Source: Allolobophora icterica
Lineage: Eukaryota > Annelida > Clitellata > Crassiclitellata > Lumbricidae
NCBI GenBank assembly: GCA_963556255.1
Contig: OY744617.1
Location: 24,521,189-24,585,188 of the forward strand
Direction: 5' to 3'
DNA: 64,000 nt
Shown here: positions 1-12,305 of the stretch, piece by piece
Layout: each line of letters opens with the position of its first letter
Numbering within the stretch: the stretch's first letter is position 1
Made by a program: the position numbers and the translations under genes
The notes under the pieces: model-generated
Database searches by the model: none
Told to the model about the DNA's origin: nothing
What the model saw: the letters and a program-made list of their open reading frames with translations, nothing else

Positions 1-102
1 CCTCCGCCGAGACCACAGCTGTGGGCGTTGACGACACCAACACACAACCAGGTCGATATGGCTGCATCAACGACGGAACCAATACCTTGGCTCAAGATGT
101 CA
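1..102 (-). CDS. GGT: GGT copy 0 exon 2 (truncated by window edge)
   Basis: Begins after a ctactgtag acceptor and reads DILSQGIGSVVDAAIS then LCVGVVNAHSCGLGG. This is the conserved [10 protein letters not shown]...N.....GIGGG block near the start of the GGT fold. The 3' end of the exon is outside the window. Confidence 0.82.
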
Positions 103-1323
103 CTACAGTAGCATCATCATCATCATCATTATTACCACTTTCATCAACACCAGCATCACCACTTCATCATAATCATAACCACCGCCGCTACCAACGTAAC
201 AATCAACGCCATGATCACCATCACCATCAGCAACAGCAGTTATCATCACCACCAACAACAACATCACCGCTGATGCTACCAGTGCCACCGATATCACAAA
301 TACCTCCAATATCACGAATATCACAATACGCCCAATACAGCAATGCGTTCAATACCACCAATACCTCCATTCCCAAGAATGCCACCAAGGCCACAAATAC
401 GCCCTCACCCACGCTAAGCGCTACCTCAGCGTCTTCAAATGGTAGGGGAACCTCGAGTTGTCGCGAAATCCGGGGTGGCAGAGGAAAACGACGTTCAAGA
501 TAAGGTCGAGGGTTCAAATCCCCAAGTTAGCGCATCATGGCTTCTGTTTTGATGTAACCAGGTCGGGATTTATTACGAAGGCGATCGCTTTTTCTTAAGG
601 CGCCCCTCGCCTACCGCCAATACTACCACTAATACCAGCAATATTAACATCACCACCATCAGAGGCGTAACTTTGGTCTAAAAAGTGTGGAGTACCAATT
701 TCTTACACACACGAAGCAAGGCGCAGATTGTGATCCCTGGGAAGGTACAGTAATAGAATATTGATTGGCATTGTTCACAAAGTGAGGGGTACGGTACCCC
801 CTGTCAGAAAAGTGGGGGTACGGGTATCCCTCGTATCCTCCACAAATTACCGTGGAGGGTACCGTCTGTTTTTGTCTCTGTTTCTGTTCTAATTCTTTCG
901 TTCATTGTTTTTCTTCTGATTTTCTTCTTGTGCAAGGCTTCGGTAGGAAGAGTAGGGGACCAGAGGAAGACAGGAAATGGTCTTTACTTACACTGCAATC
1001 TGTGAGCAGTTGTGTGTGTCCGTAGTGACAGCAGTCGTCGTGTAAGTCCTGTACTCCGAGTTAAACGGTGCTCCACTGGCCGAAGGATCGACCTGGTCTC
1101 CACCCGCACGGCCATACGATGACCCGGACTCAGGCAGATCACGCATTGCTCTTTTAGACCGGGACTCATGGCCCGATTCGCCTGCCAGGTCCTCAGGGGG
1201 TGGACCACCTCCGTATGGTGGGGGCTGCTCGTAGAGCCCAAGGGTCAGGCCTATCAGAGCCCCACTGACGCAGAGAATGACCAGAACTGTTCCGAGGATC
1301 ATTCGAAACCTCGGCGTCTCCAT
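1..1323 (-). CDS. GGT: GGT copy 0, first two exons (3' part off window)
   Basis: N-terminal part of a gamma-glutamyltransferase-like membrane ectoenzyme, which in this family hydrolyses or transfers the gamma-glutamyl group of extracellular glutathione. Two exons are visible: 992-1323 (start, transmembrane anchor and stem) and 1-102 (GSVVDAAIS, LCVGVVNAHSCGLGG). They join in phase 2 (donor GTAAGT, acceptor ctgtag) to give CSQIAVDILSQ, aligned with the CSxIGRxxL region of vertebrate GGT. The gene continues leftwards outside the window. This copy is more diverged than A, B and C are from each other: it has a longer Pro/Gly-rich stem and no close flanking similarity. The family call is secure; the subfamily is not determined. 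Confidence 0.82.
440..560 (+). repeat. tRNA-derived SINE fragment
   Basis: Contains a B-box-like GGGTTCAAATCCCC (about 511-524) with an A-box-like gtggcagagg upstream. It has no tRNA fold that I can close, so I read it as a SINE head inside copy 0 intron 1. Confidence 0.4.
992..1323 (-). CDS. GGT: GGT copy 0 exon 1
   Basis: Encodes METPRFRMILG, a hydrophobic anchor (ILGTVLVILCVSGALIGL) and a stem rich in Pro and Gly, ending CSQIA. The ATG at 1321-1323 was chosen because its context is gaaATGg and it aligns with the starts of copies A and B. An in-frame ATG lies 30 nt upstream at 1351-1353. The donor is GTAAGT at 991-986. Confidence 0.78.
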
Positions 1324-1687
1324 TTCCGTTTTCAAACTATACAACAACATCAAACGATTTGTGGAGATAATTACGAAATAAATTTAATCTGAAATTTAAT
1401 TAAAGCACAATAATAAATCAACAAAATCCACTTGGGTTAGCAGGAAGCGCCTTCAAGATGTATTGGGAACGGCGCTAAAAAGAAAGATACCTAGTTTGCT
1501 TACACTACATTACAAAAGCGGTTAAGCAGATGAAGACAAGACTGATACTGTCAAAACGATCGCCTAGAGTTTACGTAGGTAAGTATGTAAGCATGTAAAT
1601 AAGTAGCTAATCGCCCAGATCTTGTGCGCTTTAACCAGGCTTTGTTTCTTATTATTGTCCTACGAAAACTTCTCTGCAAAGGTTTGC

Positions 1688-2523
1688 GGACACTTGCTCA
1701 CTAACAGTTGCTCGTCGCACAATTGCTAAGTCAATATCTCGCCAGGTCATTTTCACGTGAGGAAAGTTGCTCGCTCGGTCACTTCCTCGCGGGGACAGCT
1801 GCTCGCTATCACTAACTTTAAAAATGCAAAGGGACGCCTGATTTTCGAGGAGACAGTGGATTTGGTAGAACTGTGTCTTCATCATGTCTAACTGTTCGTT
1901 TAATTGAGGGAACTTTGGGGAGATAACTTGCCAACCACAGCAGCGGTAGGCCTAACTCTAATCGACATTTGCGAAATGATATGATGTCCAGAATCCTGTG
2001 CAGAAGAAGACATCTTCTTGTCAACATTGTTGCAACCACATCTAGATTTGCGGCTTTAACCGTAATTTTAATTAAACATTTATATAGCGCCGCTCAAAGA
2101 GCTAAACTAATCAGAGGCGTTTTTTTGCGCTAGCCTATATGATGTTAAATGTCACAAGATCTAGGATTACATCAGTAGCAAAACAATCTTAGTTTTACTG
2201 CCTTTGTATTTTTGAAAAGGTTGACCGTTATCAATCAACTTTCGCTACGATTCATATATTTAATTTTGATACTTAGAGAGAAACAGAAATTATATACCTT
2301 TTAAAGTACTATGTGTAATTTTAAGCAACTATACTCAATAAGCGAATTGCTAGGTCATGAAGGAAGTAGGTCTATATTGATAATAACAAAGAGCACAAAC
2401 ACTTGAAAGTCAATGATAATTAATTATAGTTTTATAGCGCAACACCAACATAACGTATAGCTGGTGGGCAACTGACCTAGCGAGCAATTGACGTACTGAG
2501 CAACTGTTGGCGAGAAATTGTCC
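1688..2523. mobile_element. Inverted-repeat element with AACAGTTGCTC ends
   Basis: The left end reads GGACACTTGCTCACTAACAG and continues TTGCTC. The right end, reverse complemented, reads GGACAATTTCTCGCCAACAG and continues TTGCTC. Further copies of the GTTGCTCGC/CAATTGCT motif lie just inside both ends. No transposase ORF and no convincing target duplication are seen, so this is probably a non-autonomous fold-back or MITE-like element. Confidence 0.5.
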
Positions 2524-3630
2524 AGTTAGCTAGCAGTTTACCTTACACCTACTGAAAGAGCAAGGTGGACTGAATGCGGTAAGGAATGAGGTAAGTTCGA
2601 CGTCAACGGTTTTCACATCCATAAAATATGGTCAAACGCTTGCTAATGTCTTACTCCACTGTTGAATTGAAACGATAGCGAATATATTACGAAGAGTTTC
2701 CTGATTTTAATGGCGGCCTCTTTGAGCTCTAAGAGAAGGGACCACTTTGTGTCGAAGAGTGGTAAAACGGAAGAGACCATAACCATAGCCCATTGGTGTT
2801 TCCAAATATAGAACCACTGCAGCACTAAGTAAATGATAGTCTTTTTGAATAGTGAGGTAAAATTAGTCCTCGATGTCATTCCAGTCACCCGTTTGCCATA
2901 TTAAAACTCTAGACTAACGTACGCCTATGACCAGGGACCTGGATCTTAACCTGTAAAGGATTCTGACCTCGCCTGCCTATTGATTTTATTTTGACTGAGC
3001 GCCTGTGAATAAGCTGGTTGCCACGACTTAGCCATTTAGGCGGTATAGAAATACCATATGTGAGGCTTTCCGAATAATCGTGATACTAAAAAACTGAGTC
3101 CTGGGAACGAGCTTAATCATTACAGGTATGACAGGTATCGTCAGGTGAAACGTATGCAACTGATATACTCACTGCATGGTTTTTATTCTCAACAAAACTC
3201 TAAGATTTAATTATTGTAACTATCCACTACTGCGATTAAGACCGAACTGCCATTTAATTCAACGACCTGATGATATAACTAATTCGTTTGCATACTGCTC
3301 GGGAATGTCCATAGGTCGTTCGATTCATGCAAGTGCTTGAGTCCTACAGTTCTTATCGCACAATCTAGCAAATGTCGGTCATTACTCATGACTGTCTAAA
3401 TCGACCTAGATCCCGACCAATGAAATGTCCGTGACCTGCGAACGAAGCGCGCGATCAAGCCTATAAAATAATCGTCGAGCCATTGACGACATTCAAGAAG
3501 ATACATTGGCCGATAGCAGTAATCGATAGCAAACACTTGCAAGCCAACAGTATTACACCTCAATTTGCTTCCATGATTATAACCTATGCGTCGACACATA
3601 GCTTACGGAATTTGCGTGCTATACATGTGC

Positions 3631-3831
3631 ATGCATACATACATAAATACATACATACTGTACATATATGCATACATAAATACATACATGCATCCATACA
3701 TCCATACATACATACATGCATACATAAATACTTGCATTCATACATACATACATTCATGTACATATACATATATACATGCATACATACATACATACATACA
3801 TACATAGTTTTTACATACATACATACATACT
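3631..3831. repeat. (CATA)n microsatellite
   Basis: Degenerate tandem tetranucleotide repeat; reading frames through it give Tyr/Ile/His or Met/Tyr/Val/Cys repeats that are not genes. Confidence 0.9.
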
Positions 3832-4273
3832 ACGGCCGTACCGAATAGGTGATTATCACTATTCGGCCGAATACGAATAGTTGGACCAGCTATTCGGCCG
3901 AATACGAATACGAATAGTCTACAATATAGGTCTACCGACAACATTCGAAATTTAAAATGTAAGCAAAAGTTTCAGTTCCATAAATTTAATACATAGCCTA
4001 AACTAAAAGTAAACAGTTAACTACGTGTAATTTTTGCATCCTTCTGCCAGTCTGTGTAAACTAGGAATGGAACTAATTTAACTAAACTTAGAAATTGTCA
4101 CTTACTTAACGTTCACTCCCACTCGCTATAGCAGCCGCATATGCAGAAACAGATGTCACGTGACCATTATTCGTATTCGGTCCGACCGCTACTATTCGGC
4201 CGAATACCGAATAGCTATTTTGCCCACTATTCGGCACTGAAGCGAATACGAAGCGAATATTCGGTACAGCCCT
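3832..4273. mobile_element. MITE nested in a (CATA)n array
   Basis: Termini ACGGCCGTACCGAAT (left) and, reverse complemented, AGGGCTGTACCGAAT (right). Both subterminal regions carry several copies of ATTCGGCCGAATACGAATAG in both orientations. Both flanks are CATA repeat, so the target duplication cannot be read. Confidence 0.6.
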
Positions 4274-4440
4274 AATACATACACACATATGTACATGCAT
4301 CCATACATACTTGCATTTGTAAATACGTAACATACATGCATGTACATATAAGCATACACACATAGATATATGCATACATACATACATACATACATACATA
4401 CATACATACATACATACATACACACACATATATACATACA
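4274..4440. repeat. (CATA)n microsatellite, second half
   Basis: Continuation of the CATA array after the MITE, with a pure stretch at about 4374-4421. Confidence 0.88.
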
Positions 4441-5031
4441 AATGGGTCAACTGAGAATGGATTTTAATGCCTGCCTGCCTGCCTGCCTGTCTGTCTGTCT
4501 GTCTGTCTCTCTCTCTGAAAATCCACTCACCAGGTAATATTATATTTAAGCTAATACTTCGGTTACCGTTGTAAAAGTTGTCCTATCGCTTCTCTCTATC
4601 TGACATGATCTCTTCCAATTCCTCTGCCCTCTGTTTTAGTCCTGTAGGTTGAAATATTTCGCTCGCGTCAGATCAAAATTTCACTCCCTCTATCGAATAA
4701 AGACAAAACTATCTTTCAATAACCAAATTTACGCATGCGATAGTTTTCAGGTCCAGAGCGTCAGATTCCAGTATGCATGACGTCCCAGGCAGTCGCCTCG
4801 CTAACCTTTCCCTAAAGCCGGGGCCAATAAGAGCCAAAACACCGAAAGAAATTTCTGCCGTGGAGTCGATTTTGATACTCGACCTTTCGATTTAACTCGT
4901 TCACCGCCAGACTGTTGAAGCACCCCTAGACAAAAGAGATGAACTCAGATAGGCCTACTGCTGATCTTAACAGGCATGAGTAATGATTCATCATCGCAGA
5001 AGCACGTGTTTAGTGCACAAATGCATTAACT

Positions 5032-5434
5032 CCAGTGTTTAATCTAGTCCCCCTCTTCTGGGAGGGGAAACAAGGTTTCTGGGGGGACCAACGAATTTGC
5101 ACAAATTTTTTTATGTAATTTCATCCATCTTGAACAAGTTTAAGACTTTTCCTAATTTCATCTTTAAAAAAAGTTGATGACCTTTTTTTTCTTTTTTAGT
5201 CCTTCGTCCGATTTTTAACGTTTTCTACAGCAATTACTCTCTCAAAAAAAGTTGATGACCTTTTTTTAGGAATTCATCTCTCTGGGGGGGGGGGGGGACA
5301 TGTGTCCAGATGTATCCTGGGGGGGGAAATTTTCCTTCCCTAAAGGTCTCTTCATTGCAATATTGCTGGCCTCTGGGGGAAACATAAATCCTGGGGGGAC
5401 ATTTCCCCCCCAAAGACGTCTAGATTAAACACTG
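5032..5434. mobile_element. hAT-like MITE
   Basis: Perfect 15-bp terminal inverted repeats: CAGTGTTTAATCTAG at 5033-5047 and its complement at 5420-5434. Flanks cattaact/catttact look like an 8-bp target duplication with one change. The matching flank of copy C (about 57098-57125) reads through without the insert, giving an empty site. The interior has G-runs and the aaaaaagttgatgacc motif seen in other MITEs of this window. Confidence 0.75.
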
Positions 5435-6446
5435 CATTTACTCCCTGTTCTACTGACTGGATCCTTTACATTATCCCCAAGGACTTTCTAGCATGTATTC
5501 GAACAGAACACGGTGATAATTTTGATGATTTTAGTGGGTCTTAAAAGGTTCAGCATAATTAATATTTGATTATATTTGGATGGATGCTTGGTGTTGATGA
5601 TGCACTGCGGTAGGGCCAGCCGCTAAGTCTAACAACGCTAGCCTTGTTAGTACCTCAATGAGTGACCGTTAGTTAAGTAATACACCGATCCTTTTTCATT
5701 TGAGCATGGTTCAAATGCAAATGTCCTAAGACTTCATCATAGACCTTTCCATCAAATAGGTCTACTGTAAATTGGTTCCTCGTGTGAATATTATCTCGAA
5801 TTTCATAAAAAGGATAAGTGCCACTCTTTTTTTAACCCGGATTTTGTTCTTCATACTCCGGGCAACCCTTCTGGCTTTCAGGGATTCAGCTAAAGTACCG
5901 TTTTTGCCGCTTTTATTATTTATGCGAAAAAACAAGGTTTTTCTTTTTCCTTTAGTTTTTTTTACGTTTTTTACAACTATGGTGCCATGTACTTATCTTG
6001 AGTAATTGTTGAGTTTACAACAACGATGCGAATTTCAAATCAAAGCGGAAATAATAAATTATGCTAAGGTTGATAACGATCAGGTTCCCTTTCCTCATAT
6101 TTCTAAACTGAATCTGAATTCCAGTCTGAGATAATTAACAGAAAGAGGTAGTAACTGACTCAGTGACTACATTTGTAACAGTTTTGCAGGCTCTACGTAA
6201 CAGGCACCCTATTAATCCAATTTAGTAGATTAATTGAAGTTAAATTTGGATAGTTCATCGATTAATTTTTTAAACCAGTACCAGACCTATTTTAAAGTCC
6301 TAAAATTGTTGAGATAGGAATCTGTAAAAGACGCACAACGTGAAGAATATATGTCAAAATCTTAGTAATTATCAGATGTCAGAACGTTCAAGTCTAATGC
6401 TTTCAAGTGTAAATAGAAGCTTCATCGTCATAAAGGTAAAAGGTTC
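5435..6446. other. 3' flank of GGT copy A
   Basis: No gene. About 5490-5700 (tattcgaacag...ggatgcttggtgttg) matches the 3' flanks of copy B (about 31270-31400) and copy C (about 57150-57330), which marks the end of the duplicated unit. The 3' UTR of copy A should lie in the right part; I could not place a polyA signal with confidence. Confidence 0.6.
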
Positions 6447-6752
6447 CTAAGCACGCATTCTAATCAAAAGACTAGCTGCACAGATCAGCCAAAAAACTCC
6501 GATGCATCTTTCCGAGTTAGCAGCATTAACAGGTTTGACAGACGTAGCCTTAGGTATCATTGTCGTCGAAGTCTCGGTCTGACTTGCGTATCCATCCGGT
6601 GAGCCACCCTTACGCCCGTCGCTGACCGCCTCAATGCAGGCAGCATCTCTGGAACTTACGGACGGACACCGGTTGCGAATGCTTCCAACCACAGCAAAGC
6701 TACTACTACTGATGACAGTGTGATTCTTTGCCCTTAGACCGTCCAAGATTTC
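6447..6752 (-). CDS. GGT: GGT copy A exon 11 (C-terminus)
   Basis: Begins EILDGLRAKN after acceptor cttcag, contains the family C-terminal block SDGRKGGSPDGY, then adds a tail not found in vertebrate GGT1: a Thr/Ser/Lys-rich linker and a hydrophobic stretch (IGVFWLICAASLLI) followed by RMRA and a stop at 6447-6449. The tail looks like a membrane or GPI-type signal. Confidence 0.85.
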   Translation of the reverse strand, partial: EILDGLRAKNHTVISSSSFAVVGSIRNRCPSVSSRDAACIEAVSDGRKGGSPDGYASQTETSTTMIPKATSVKPVNAANSERCIGVFWLICAASLLIRMRA

Positions 6753-7510
6753 CTGAAGACACAAAACACAGAAATGACGAATTCGAATAAATACCCTGTA
6801 CGACACGGTAGTCTATTCAGTAGCCCGCAATATCTGCAATCCAACAATCGTGGGTTTGAGCTTGCTGAACGGGTTTCGTGTAACGACCTTGGACAAGTTT
6901 TTCTCATACACATTTGTCTCTGCTACCAAACTGTACAATGTGACACCGACGTAAGCTGGGAAATTAATAATAAGTACTGTGATGCGCTGGCCCCGTGTCC
7001 TGGACCCCTTGGGATGCGTCAAATACCAGTTGAAGGGCTGGAGAGAAGGACATTAGCCCCTCCCTACGTTCCACTATGACACACGGACTATAATTTCTAA
7101 CTTTGCCTAACTATCTAGGCCCTACGTCAATGCAGTTGCTGAGTGCTATGCATGTATGCATCTATTCCACAGGACAGTTTCACAAGATGTCAAAGGTATT
7201 GAAACGGGTTCTATAAATTATTATGACAGGTGAAAGTTGCCTCGTAGAACGATTTAAGGATTTCTCTTACAGCAAGGTATTTATGATAAACTACACAGCA
7301 GTAGATCGGCCTGCACTGGGTGGACTAACTCGATTCCCTGGGCCTTGCTGGAAACTGACACTTTAACGTAAAATTGGATCTAAATGGAGTGGAATATTAC
7401 AGACTGGATTTGTATTCAAACTTTTACTCTGATGAGATTAAGAGTACACAAAGCTGCAAGTGAATAATTATTCTCTGAATTACAATATTTGAGAGAGAAA
7501 TCTTTCACAC

Positions 7511-7624
7511 CTGCTCTAGCCAAAGTTCAGCATCGACTTCATTGGGAATGAGCTGATGATGAACTCTTGCAGTGTCTGTGGCATTACCAAGGTTGGAATC
7601 AAACCAAAGAGAGTTCATGGTTAC
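7511..7624 (-). CDS. GGT: GGT copy A exon 10
   Basis: 114 nt, phase 0 at both ends. Reads VTMNSLWFDSNLGNATDTAR, then VHHQLIPNEVDAELWLEQ, matching the NLWF...V...RLHNQLLPN block of GGT. Acceptor ttacag, donor GTGTGA. Confidence 0.9.
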
Positions 7625-8110
7625 CTGTAAACGTTGAAATAAAATAAACACAGTTGGAACGTTTTAGACAGGTAGAGTAATTTACCATAAATATTCAAGA
7701 CAGGAAGAATTTGAGAATTTAGACAATGTATGTTAAGAGAGACAGAAAAGCTTATAAAACTATTCAAGCTGAGGTATAAAGTTTGCTTGCGTTCTCAATA
7801 TCTTTAGCAAAGTGATCATTTATATTTCGATTGCCGTCTCATCTAAATATAAATCACAGGAACTCTGGTCCTTCCTGAGAGTTCCTTTTTATATTAACGT
7901 ACGATATATTAATTATGGCCAAACGTGATGTGTTGCATTTGGGATCAGTAATAGAATTGATGATGATGATGATGACGACAACGACGATGATGATGATTTT
8001 CCATCTTCTGTGACTTAGGATCAATAACAGAATAATGACGTAGAATGCGATAATGACGATGATGATGGAGGTGATAATTTTTCTTTTCTGGGTGCAGCGA
8101 CTTTGGATCA

Positions 8111-8497
<387 letters not shown>

Positions 8498-8682
8498 TCA
8501 GAAGAACATATCAACAGGAAGCCAGTGTAAGTATCGACCGATATAAGAAATTCGACAAGCGTCATAGCTTGGTTTAATAAAATAGGGTGGATTGCTGTAT
8601 AGAAAAAAACCTCAGAGTAGGGCAGTAGCTGCTATATTAATGAACACGTTGTGGAACACAGTTGCCGAATGGTTGGAGCAAT

Positions 8683-8967
8683 TTATAATAATAATAATAA
8701 TCTTCGTTTAATATCTTCAAACTGACAATAACGCAGTATGATTACAAATCAGTATGAACGGATGATCACAAGTTATTACAGGAGTCGAATTTAACTGTAC
8801 ACGGCAGCCATGCAAGGCGCCCATCACGTCCTAAATCTCATTTTAACAACGCACCATCTCGCGAATGAAAGGCTGAGTGGACCTAAATTTGGGGAGGTTG
8901 CGGGAAGCGATCCCGCTACCGCTTGCTCTTCATGCCAGTGATGTTACCACTACTCTATGGACCCCCC
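8683..8967 (-). repeat. tRNA-derived SINE (family 1)
   Basis: Reverse complement begins ggggggtccatagagtagtggtaac, a tRNA-like A-box region, then gcgggatcgcttcccgc, a B-box-like region, and ends in (ATT)n. A second copy lies at 22797-23015 with the same orientation and body. Confidence 0.7.
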
Positions 8968-9482
8968 ATTTGTTTGCAACGCGTAGCGTAGGGGTTCAGA
9001 TCTCACATCACATGCGTACTTTGTCAAGAACTTGAGCAAGGCCTTCACTCACAATTGCTTCACACCTAGTATTTAGACTTACTGTTCTAATAAATGCACG
9101 TATAATGAATAACTAATATAAACGATAGTAGTAAATTTCTTTGTTACAATATTATTTATTCTGATTAATTCTTGTTCATTGCACTAAGCCTCACTAAGGC
9201 ATAGACTAAACGTGTATTCATATTAACACGAAGTACAATGAAGGAGTTAAGACTAATTAGCAAAAATATCTTCTGAGAGAAAAACTAGTCTGTTACTGTA
9301 TGCGACATATAAGATTATGATGATGTATAATAATACAATGGTTAGGCCTACTACGCGAAGCACGCAAATTGTGACGCAATTCATGACAGTTTTTACAATT
9401 AAAAGCATGACTTAACTTTGGATGATTTCATGCTCTTTTTCTCTGTAAGTGTTCTGTTTAATTAACGTATCAAGTAACTTAC

Positions 9483-9670
9483 TATGTATTCAGAGATGAC
9501 GTCATAGACACGGCTGCGCCATCTGGTGCCAGGATATTCATGTGGGCGGTTCCTGCGTTTTGCTTAACGTCAAACGTCGGACCATAGTAGTTGAAGTCGT
9601 GCGTTACGTTGTCATCTATTTGTAGACGTATTTTCTCGGCGTATTCGTCAGATGTCAGGTTGGCCACGAG
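9483..9670 (-). CDS. GGT: GGT copy A exon 8 (catalytic Thr)
   Basis: 188 nt. LVANLTSDEYAEKIRLQIDD, then QNAGTAHMNILAPDGAAVSM and TSSLNT. The Thr of GTAH aligns with the autocleavage and nucleophile Thr381 of human GGT1 (DDGGTAHLSVV). The donor GTAAGT interrupts a Tyr codon completed by exon 9. Confidence 0.92.
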
Positions 9671-10603
9671 CTTTCAAAGAATCAAATAATTCGCGTATAG
9701 GTTATAACCATGAGCCAATAATACACATGACTGGAAAGTCCTTATTAAACGTCGTGTTGTCAGTCTGAACGTCTATGCACCGCAGCGCCCATGGCGGTCA
9801 GGAAGTATAACGTCTTGCTTGCATACCAAATGTATTGCAGTTTATTATATCTATGAAAAAATCGACAAATAATTATATTTAAAGAGAAAAGATTTCCTCG
9901 ACTACAGTGATACATTATATCTAATAGCCGGTGTAGAATTTGAGACGTAACGACACATGTGGGTGGGAATACACCGTCTAGACAGTCATTTTACATGACT
10001 TTATAAATCTATTTGCATATAGATTCGTACGGTTAGGTAATAACTAATCCTTTACATTAGCGTGGAAAGCCAACACTTTAAAAAATAACAATACGCACGA
10101 AGAATGAAAAAGAAAGCACAAAGATAATACAAAAGAAATCAAATAATTCCATGTACGGTAATGAGAATAGAAAACGTGAGGTGATCATGAGAACATGTGA
10201 TGTATGTCGATAATTCATCGGATATGAGCGGATCATTACAAATGTTCCGATTCATGCATCATTATATTTCAGTCAAGTGCTAATTGGCTAAATGTCTGTC
10301 AGTGTACAATGAGGCTTTCAGAATGTATCCAATTAAGAAGTGAAGCTGTTTTTAAACATTCGTTACACAAATGAAATAATTGTTTTGAATGAACACTCAC
10401 TATAACAATTGACTATTACTAGAATTTCGATTAGCTTGCATGAACCTAATGCATTGCAATTTCAAAAGATTTTTTACTTAACGATAAAACTGGCTGTTTC
10501 AGGATAATCACATAAGAAGTTTTTATCCTTAGGATTTTATTTCAGATTGTGAAAAATGTGTGAATGCTTAATTAAGATTCTTATGAGGCGTCCTTCTTTT
10601 AGA

Positions 10604-10607
10604 GGTG

Positions 10608-10695
<88 letters not shown>

Positions 10696-10714
10696 TGACA
10701 GACAAAGAGGAGAA

Positions 10715-10747
<33 letters not shown>

Positions 10748-10783
10748 GAGAGAGACAGACAGACAGACAGACAAAGAGGAGAA

Positions 10784-10819
<36 letters not shown>

Positions 10820-10820
10820 T

Positions 10821-10859
<39 letters not shown>

Positions 10860-10985
10860 TGACTGACTGACAGACAAAGAGGAGAAAGAGACAGACAGAC
10901 AGACAGACAGACAAAGAGGAGAAAGAGAGAGAGACAGACAGAGAGAGACAGAGAGAGAGACAGAGAGAGAGACAGAGAGAGAGAC

Positions 10986-11068
<83 letters not shown>
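10604..11068. repeat. (GACA)n/(GA)n compound array, copy A intron 7
   Basis: Long tandem GACA repeat passing into GAGA with interspersed aaagaggagaaagaga. Equivalent (GA)n tracts occur in intron 7 of copies B (about 37265-37350, short) and C (63868 onward). Confidence 0.93.
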
Positions 11069-11071
<3 letters not shown>

Positions 11072-11293
11072 CGGCCCATAGAGCATCGGATCGGTAGCCG
11101 ACGGGCCATGACTCATTTCACCTATTATAGAGACACTTAGGCCTATCCGGGCCGAAAACCAGATGAACATTAGTTATACCCAGAGACAGAGGTAGTGACC
11201 GATACAGCCACACACACAGACACAGAGAGACAGAGACAGCGAGACAGAGAAAGCCATACAGTAATCATTAATGTGAATAAACCGAAGACAAAC

Positions 11294-11430
11294 TTCTGTC
11301 ACGTTGACAAAATCTTCGTCTCCCAGTTGACTTCTCTTTGCATAAGCAAACTTGAATGCCTCGATGATTCGATGATACGTCAGAACTTTCGAATCGGTGT
11401 CAGCAACGCTGGCAGATGAAAAGTTATAAC
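11294..11430 (-). CDS. GGT: GGT copy A exon 7
   Basis: 137 nt. [20 protein letters not shown], then [20 protein letters not shown] and VNVTE, matching GLTYHRIVEAFRFAYAKRTL of human GGT1. Acceptor cattccag; donor GTTTGT is weak but GT-type and identical in copy B. Confidence 0.92.
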
Positions 11431-11589
11431 CTGGAATGAAGATCAGATGTTGGCCTATGCATATATATAATAATAGAACCCAATAGGTGTCTATATATAT
11501 ACATGCACAGGCCAAGCTTAGCATACGAAGCTCTGCCTGCGCTATCGTAAATGATGTCAAAATAATTAATGTAGTCAATTAGCGAACTT

Positions 11590-11834
11590 TTTATTTTTTT
11601 ATTTTTTTTTATTTATTCCGGATATTTTTATAGCGCCTCTCGAAGTCAACTACTACTCAGAGGCGCTCCCGGCTACAGCATTTGATGCTGTATCGGAATT
11701 TTCACGCCGAAGCCCCACGAGCAATTGCGAGTGAAGGACTTGCTCAAGGTCCGTACGCAGCGGCTAGAGTGGGATTCGAACCTGCAACCCTCCGGTCACA
11801 AGGCGCCGAACTTACCACTGAGCCACCACGCCCC
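11590..11834 (-). repeat. tRNA-derived SINE (family 2) with conserved core
   Basis: Reverse complement starts ggggcgtggtggctcagtgg (A box) and contains GGTTCGAATCCC (B box), then a core accttgagcaagtccttcac, ending in a T/A-rich tail. The core motif recurs near 9020-9055 and 61990-62035. Lies in copy A intron 6. Confidence 0.78.
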
Positions 11835-12305
11835 ACAAACGCCCCGAACAGCGCTCACATAACTATACCAGCCTCTTATGGTAAATTCCCGCTGGCATAC
11901 AGAGCCTATAAACAATGGATTCTCATCTAGAGCTGTAAGTAGGGCCTAGACGCCGTTTTTGGAGTTTCTTTACTACGCAGCATCGAAGAATAGCCAAGAA
12001 ACGAGGAGAGGACACGAGACGTACAACACAGGACTCCCAGCACCAAGCAGTCCAGCAATGGTAGCCGGTACATGTAACTAACTCTTGATTGTCTTCACTC
12101 ATATTTTTCGTTGTAGTTTTGTTCTTTACAGGATCTTGAAAATTCAAGTTTTCGTTTTTAAAACAGATCTTTATCACGACTGTGACAAGTAGGCCTCTAT
12201 TCCATTGTCAAAATTCTAAATAACTTCTACAAACGCTGCTACGTCAGACACGACATCTGATTTATCTGACGTGACTAAAAACTTCATAGGCCTACATGTA
12301 CATAC

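Larger units (their letters stand above)
1324..5031. other. 5' flank of copy 0: repeats, no gene
   Basis: No coding region supported. It holds an inverted-repeat element (1688-2523), two (CATA)n arrays separated by a MITE (3631-4440), a (CCTG)n/(TCTG)n tract at about 4470-4517, and otherwise unassigned AT-rich sequence. The promoter of copy 0 should lie in its first few hundred bases, but no clear core element is visible. Confidence 0.6.

Noticed and set aside
21..503. 160-codon plus-strand open frame at the left edge
   Set aside because: It runs antisense over GGT copy 0 exon 2 and then through ATC/ACC-rich low-complexity intron sequence (Ser/His/Gln runs); not a gene.
10604..11068. CRISPR-like regular repeats
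   Set aside because: Simple tetranucleotide repeat in an animal genome; there are no spacers.
10537..11170. Long open frames over the GACA/GA array
   Set aside because: They translate to CLSV, DRQT or LSLS repeats, purely a product of the microsatellite.
11760..11834. Possible functional tRNA gene on the minus strand
   Set aside because: A and B boxes are present but the body continues into a SINE core and tail; no complete cloverleaf can be drawn.
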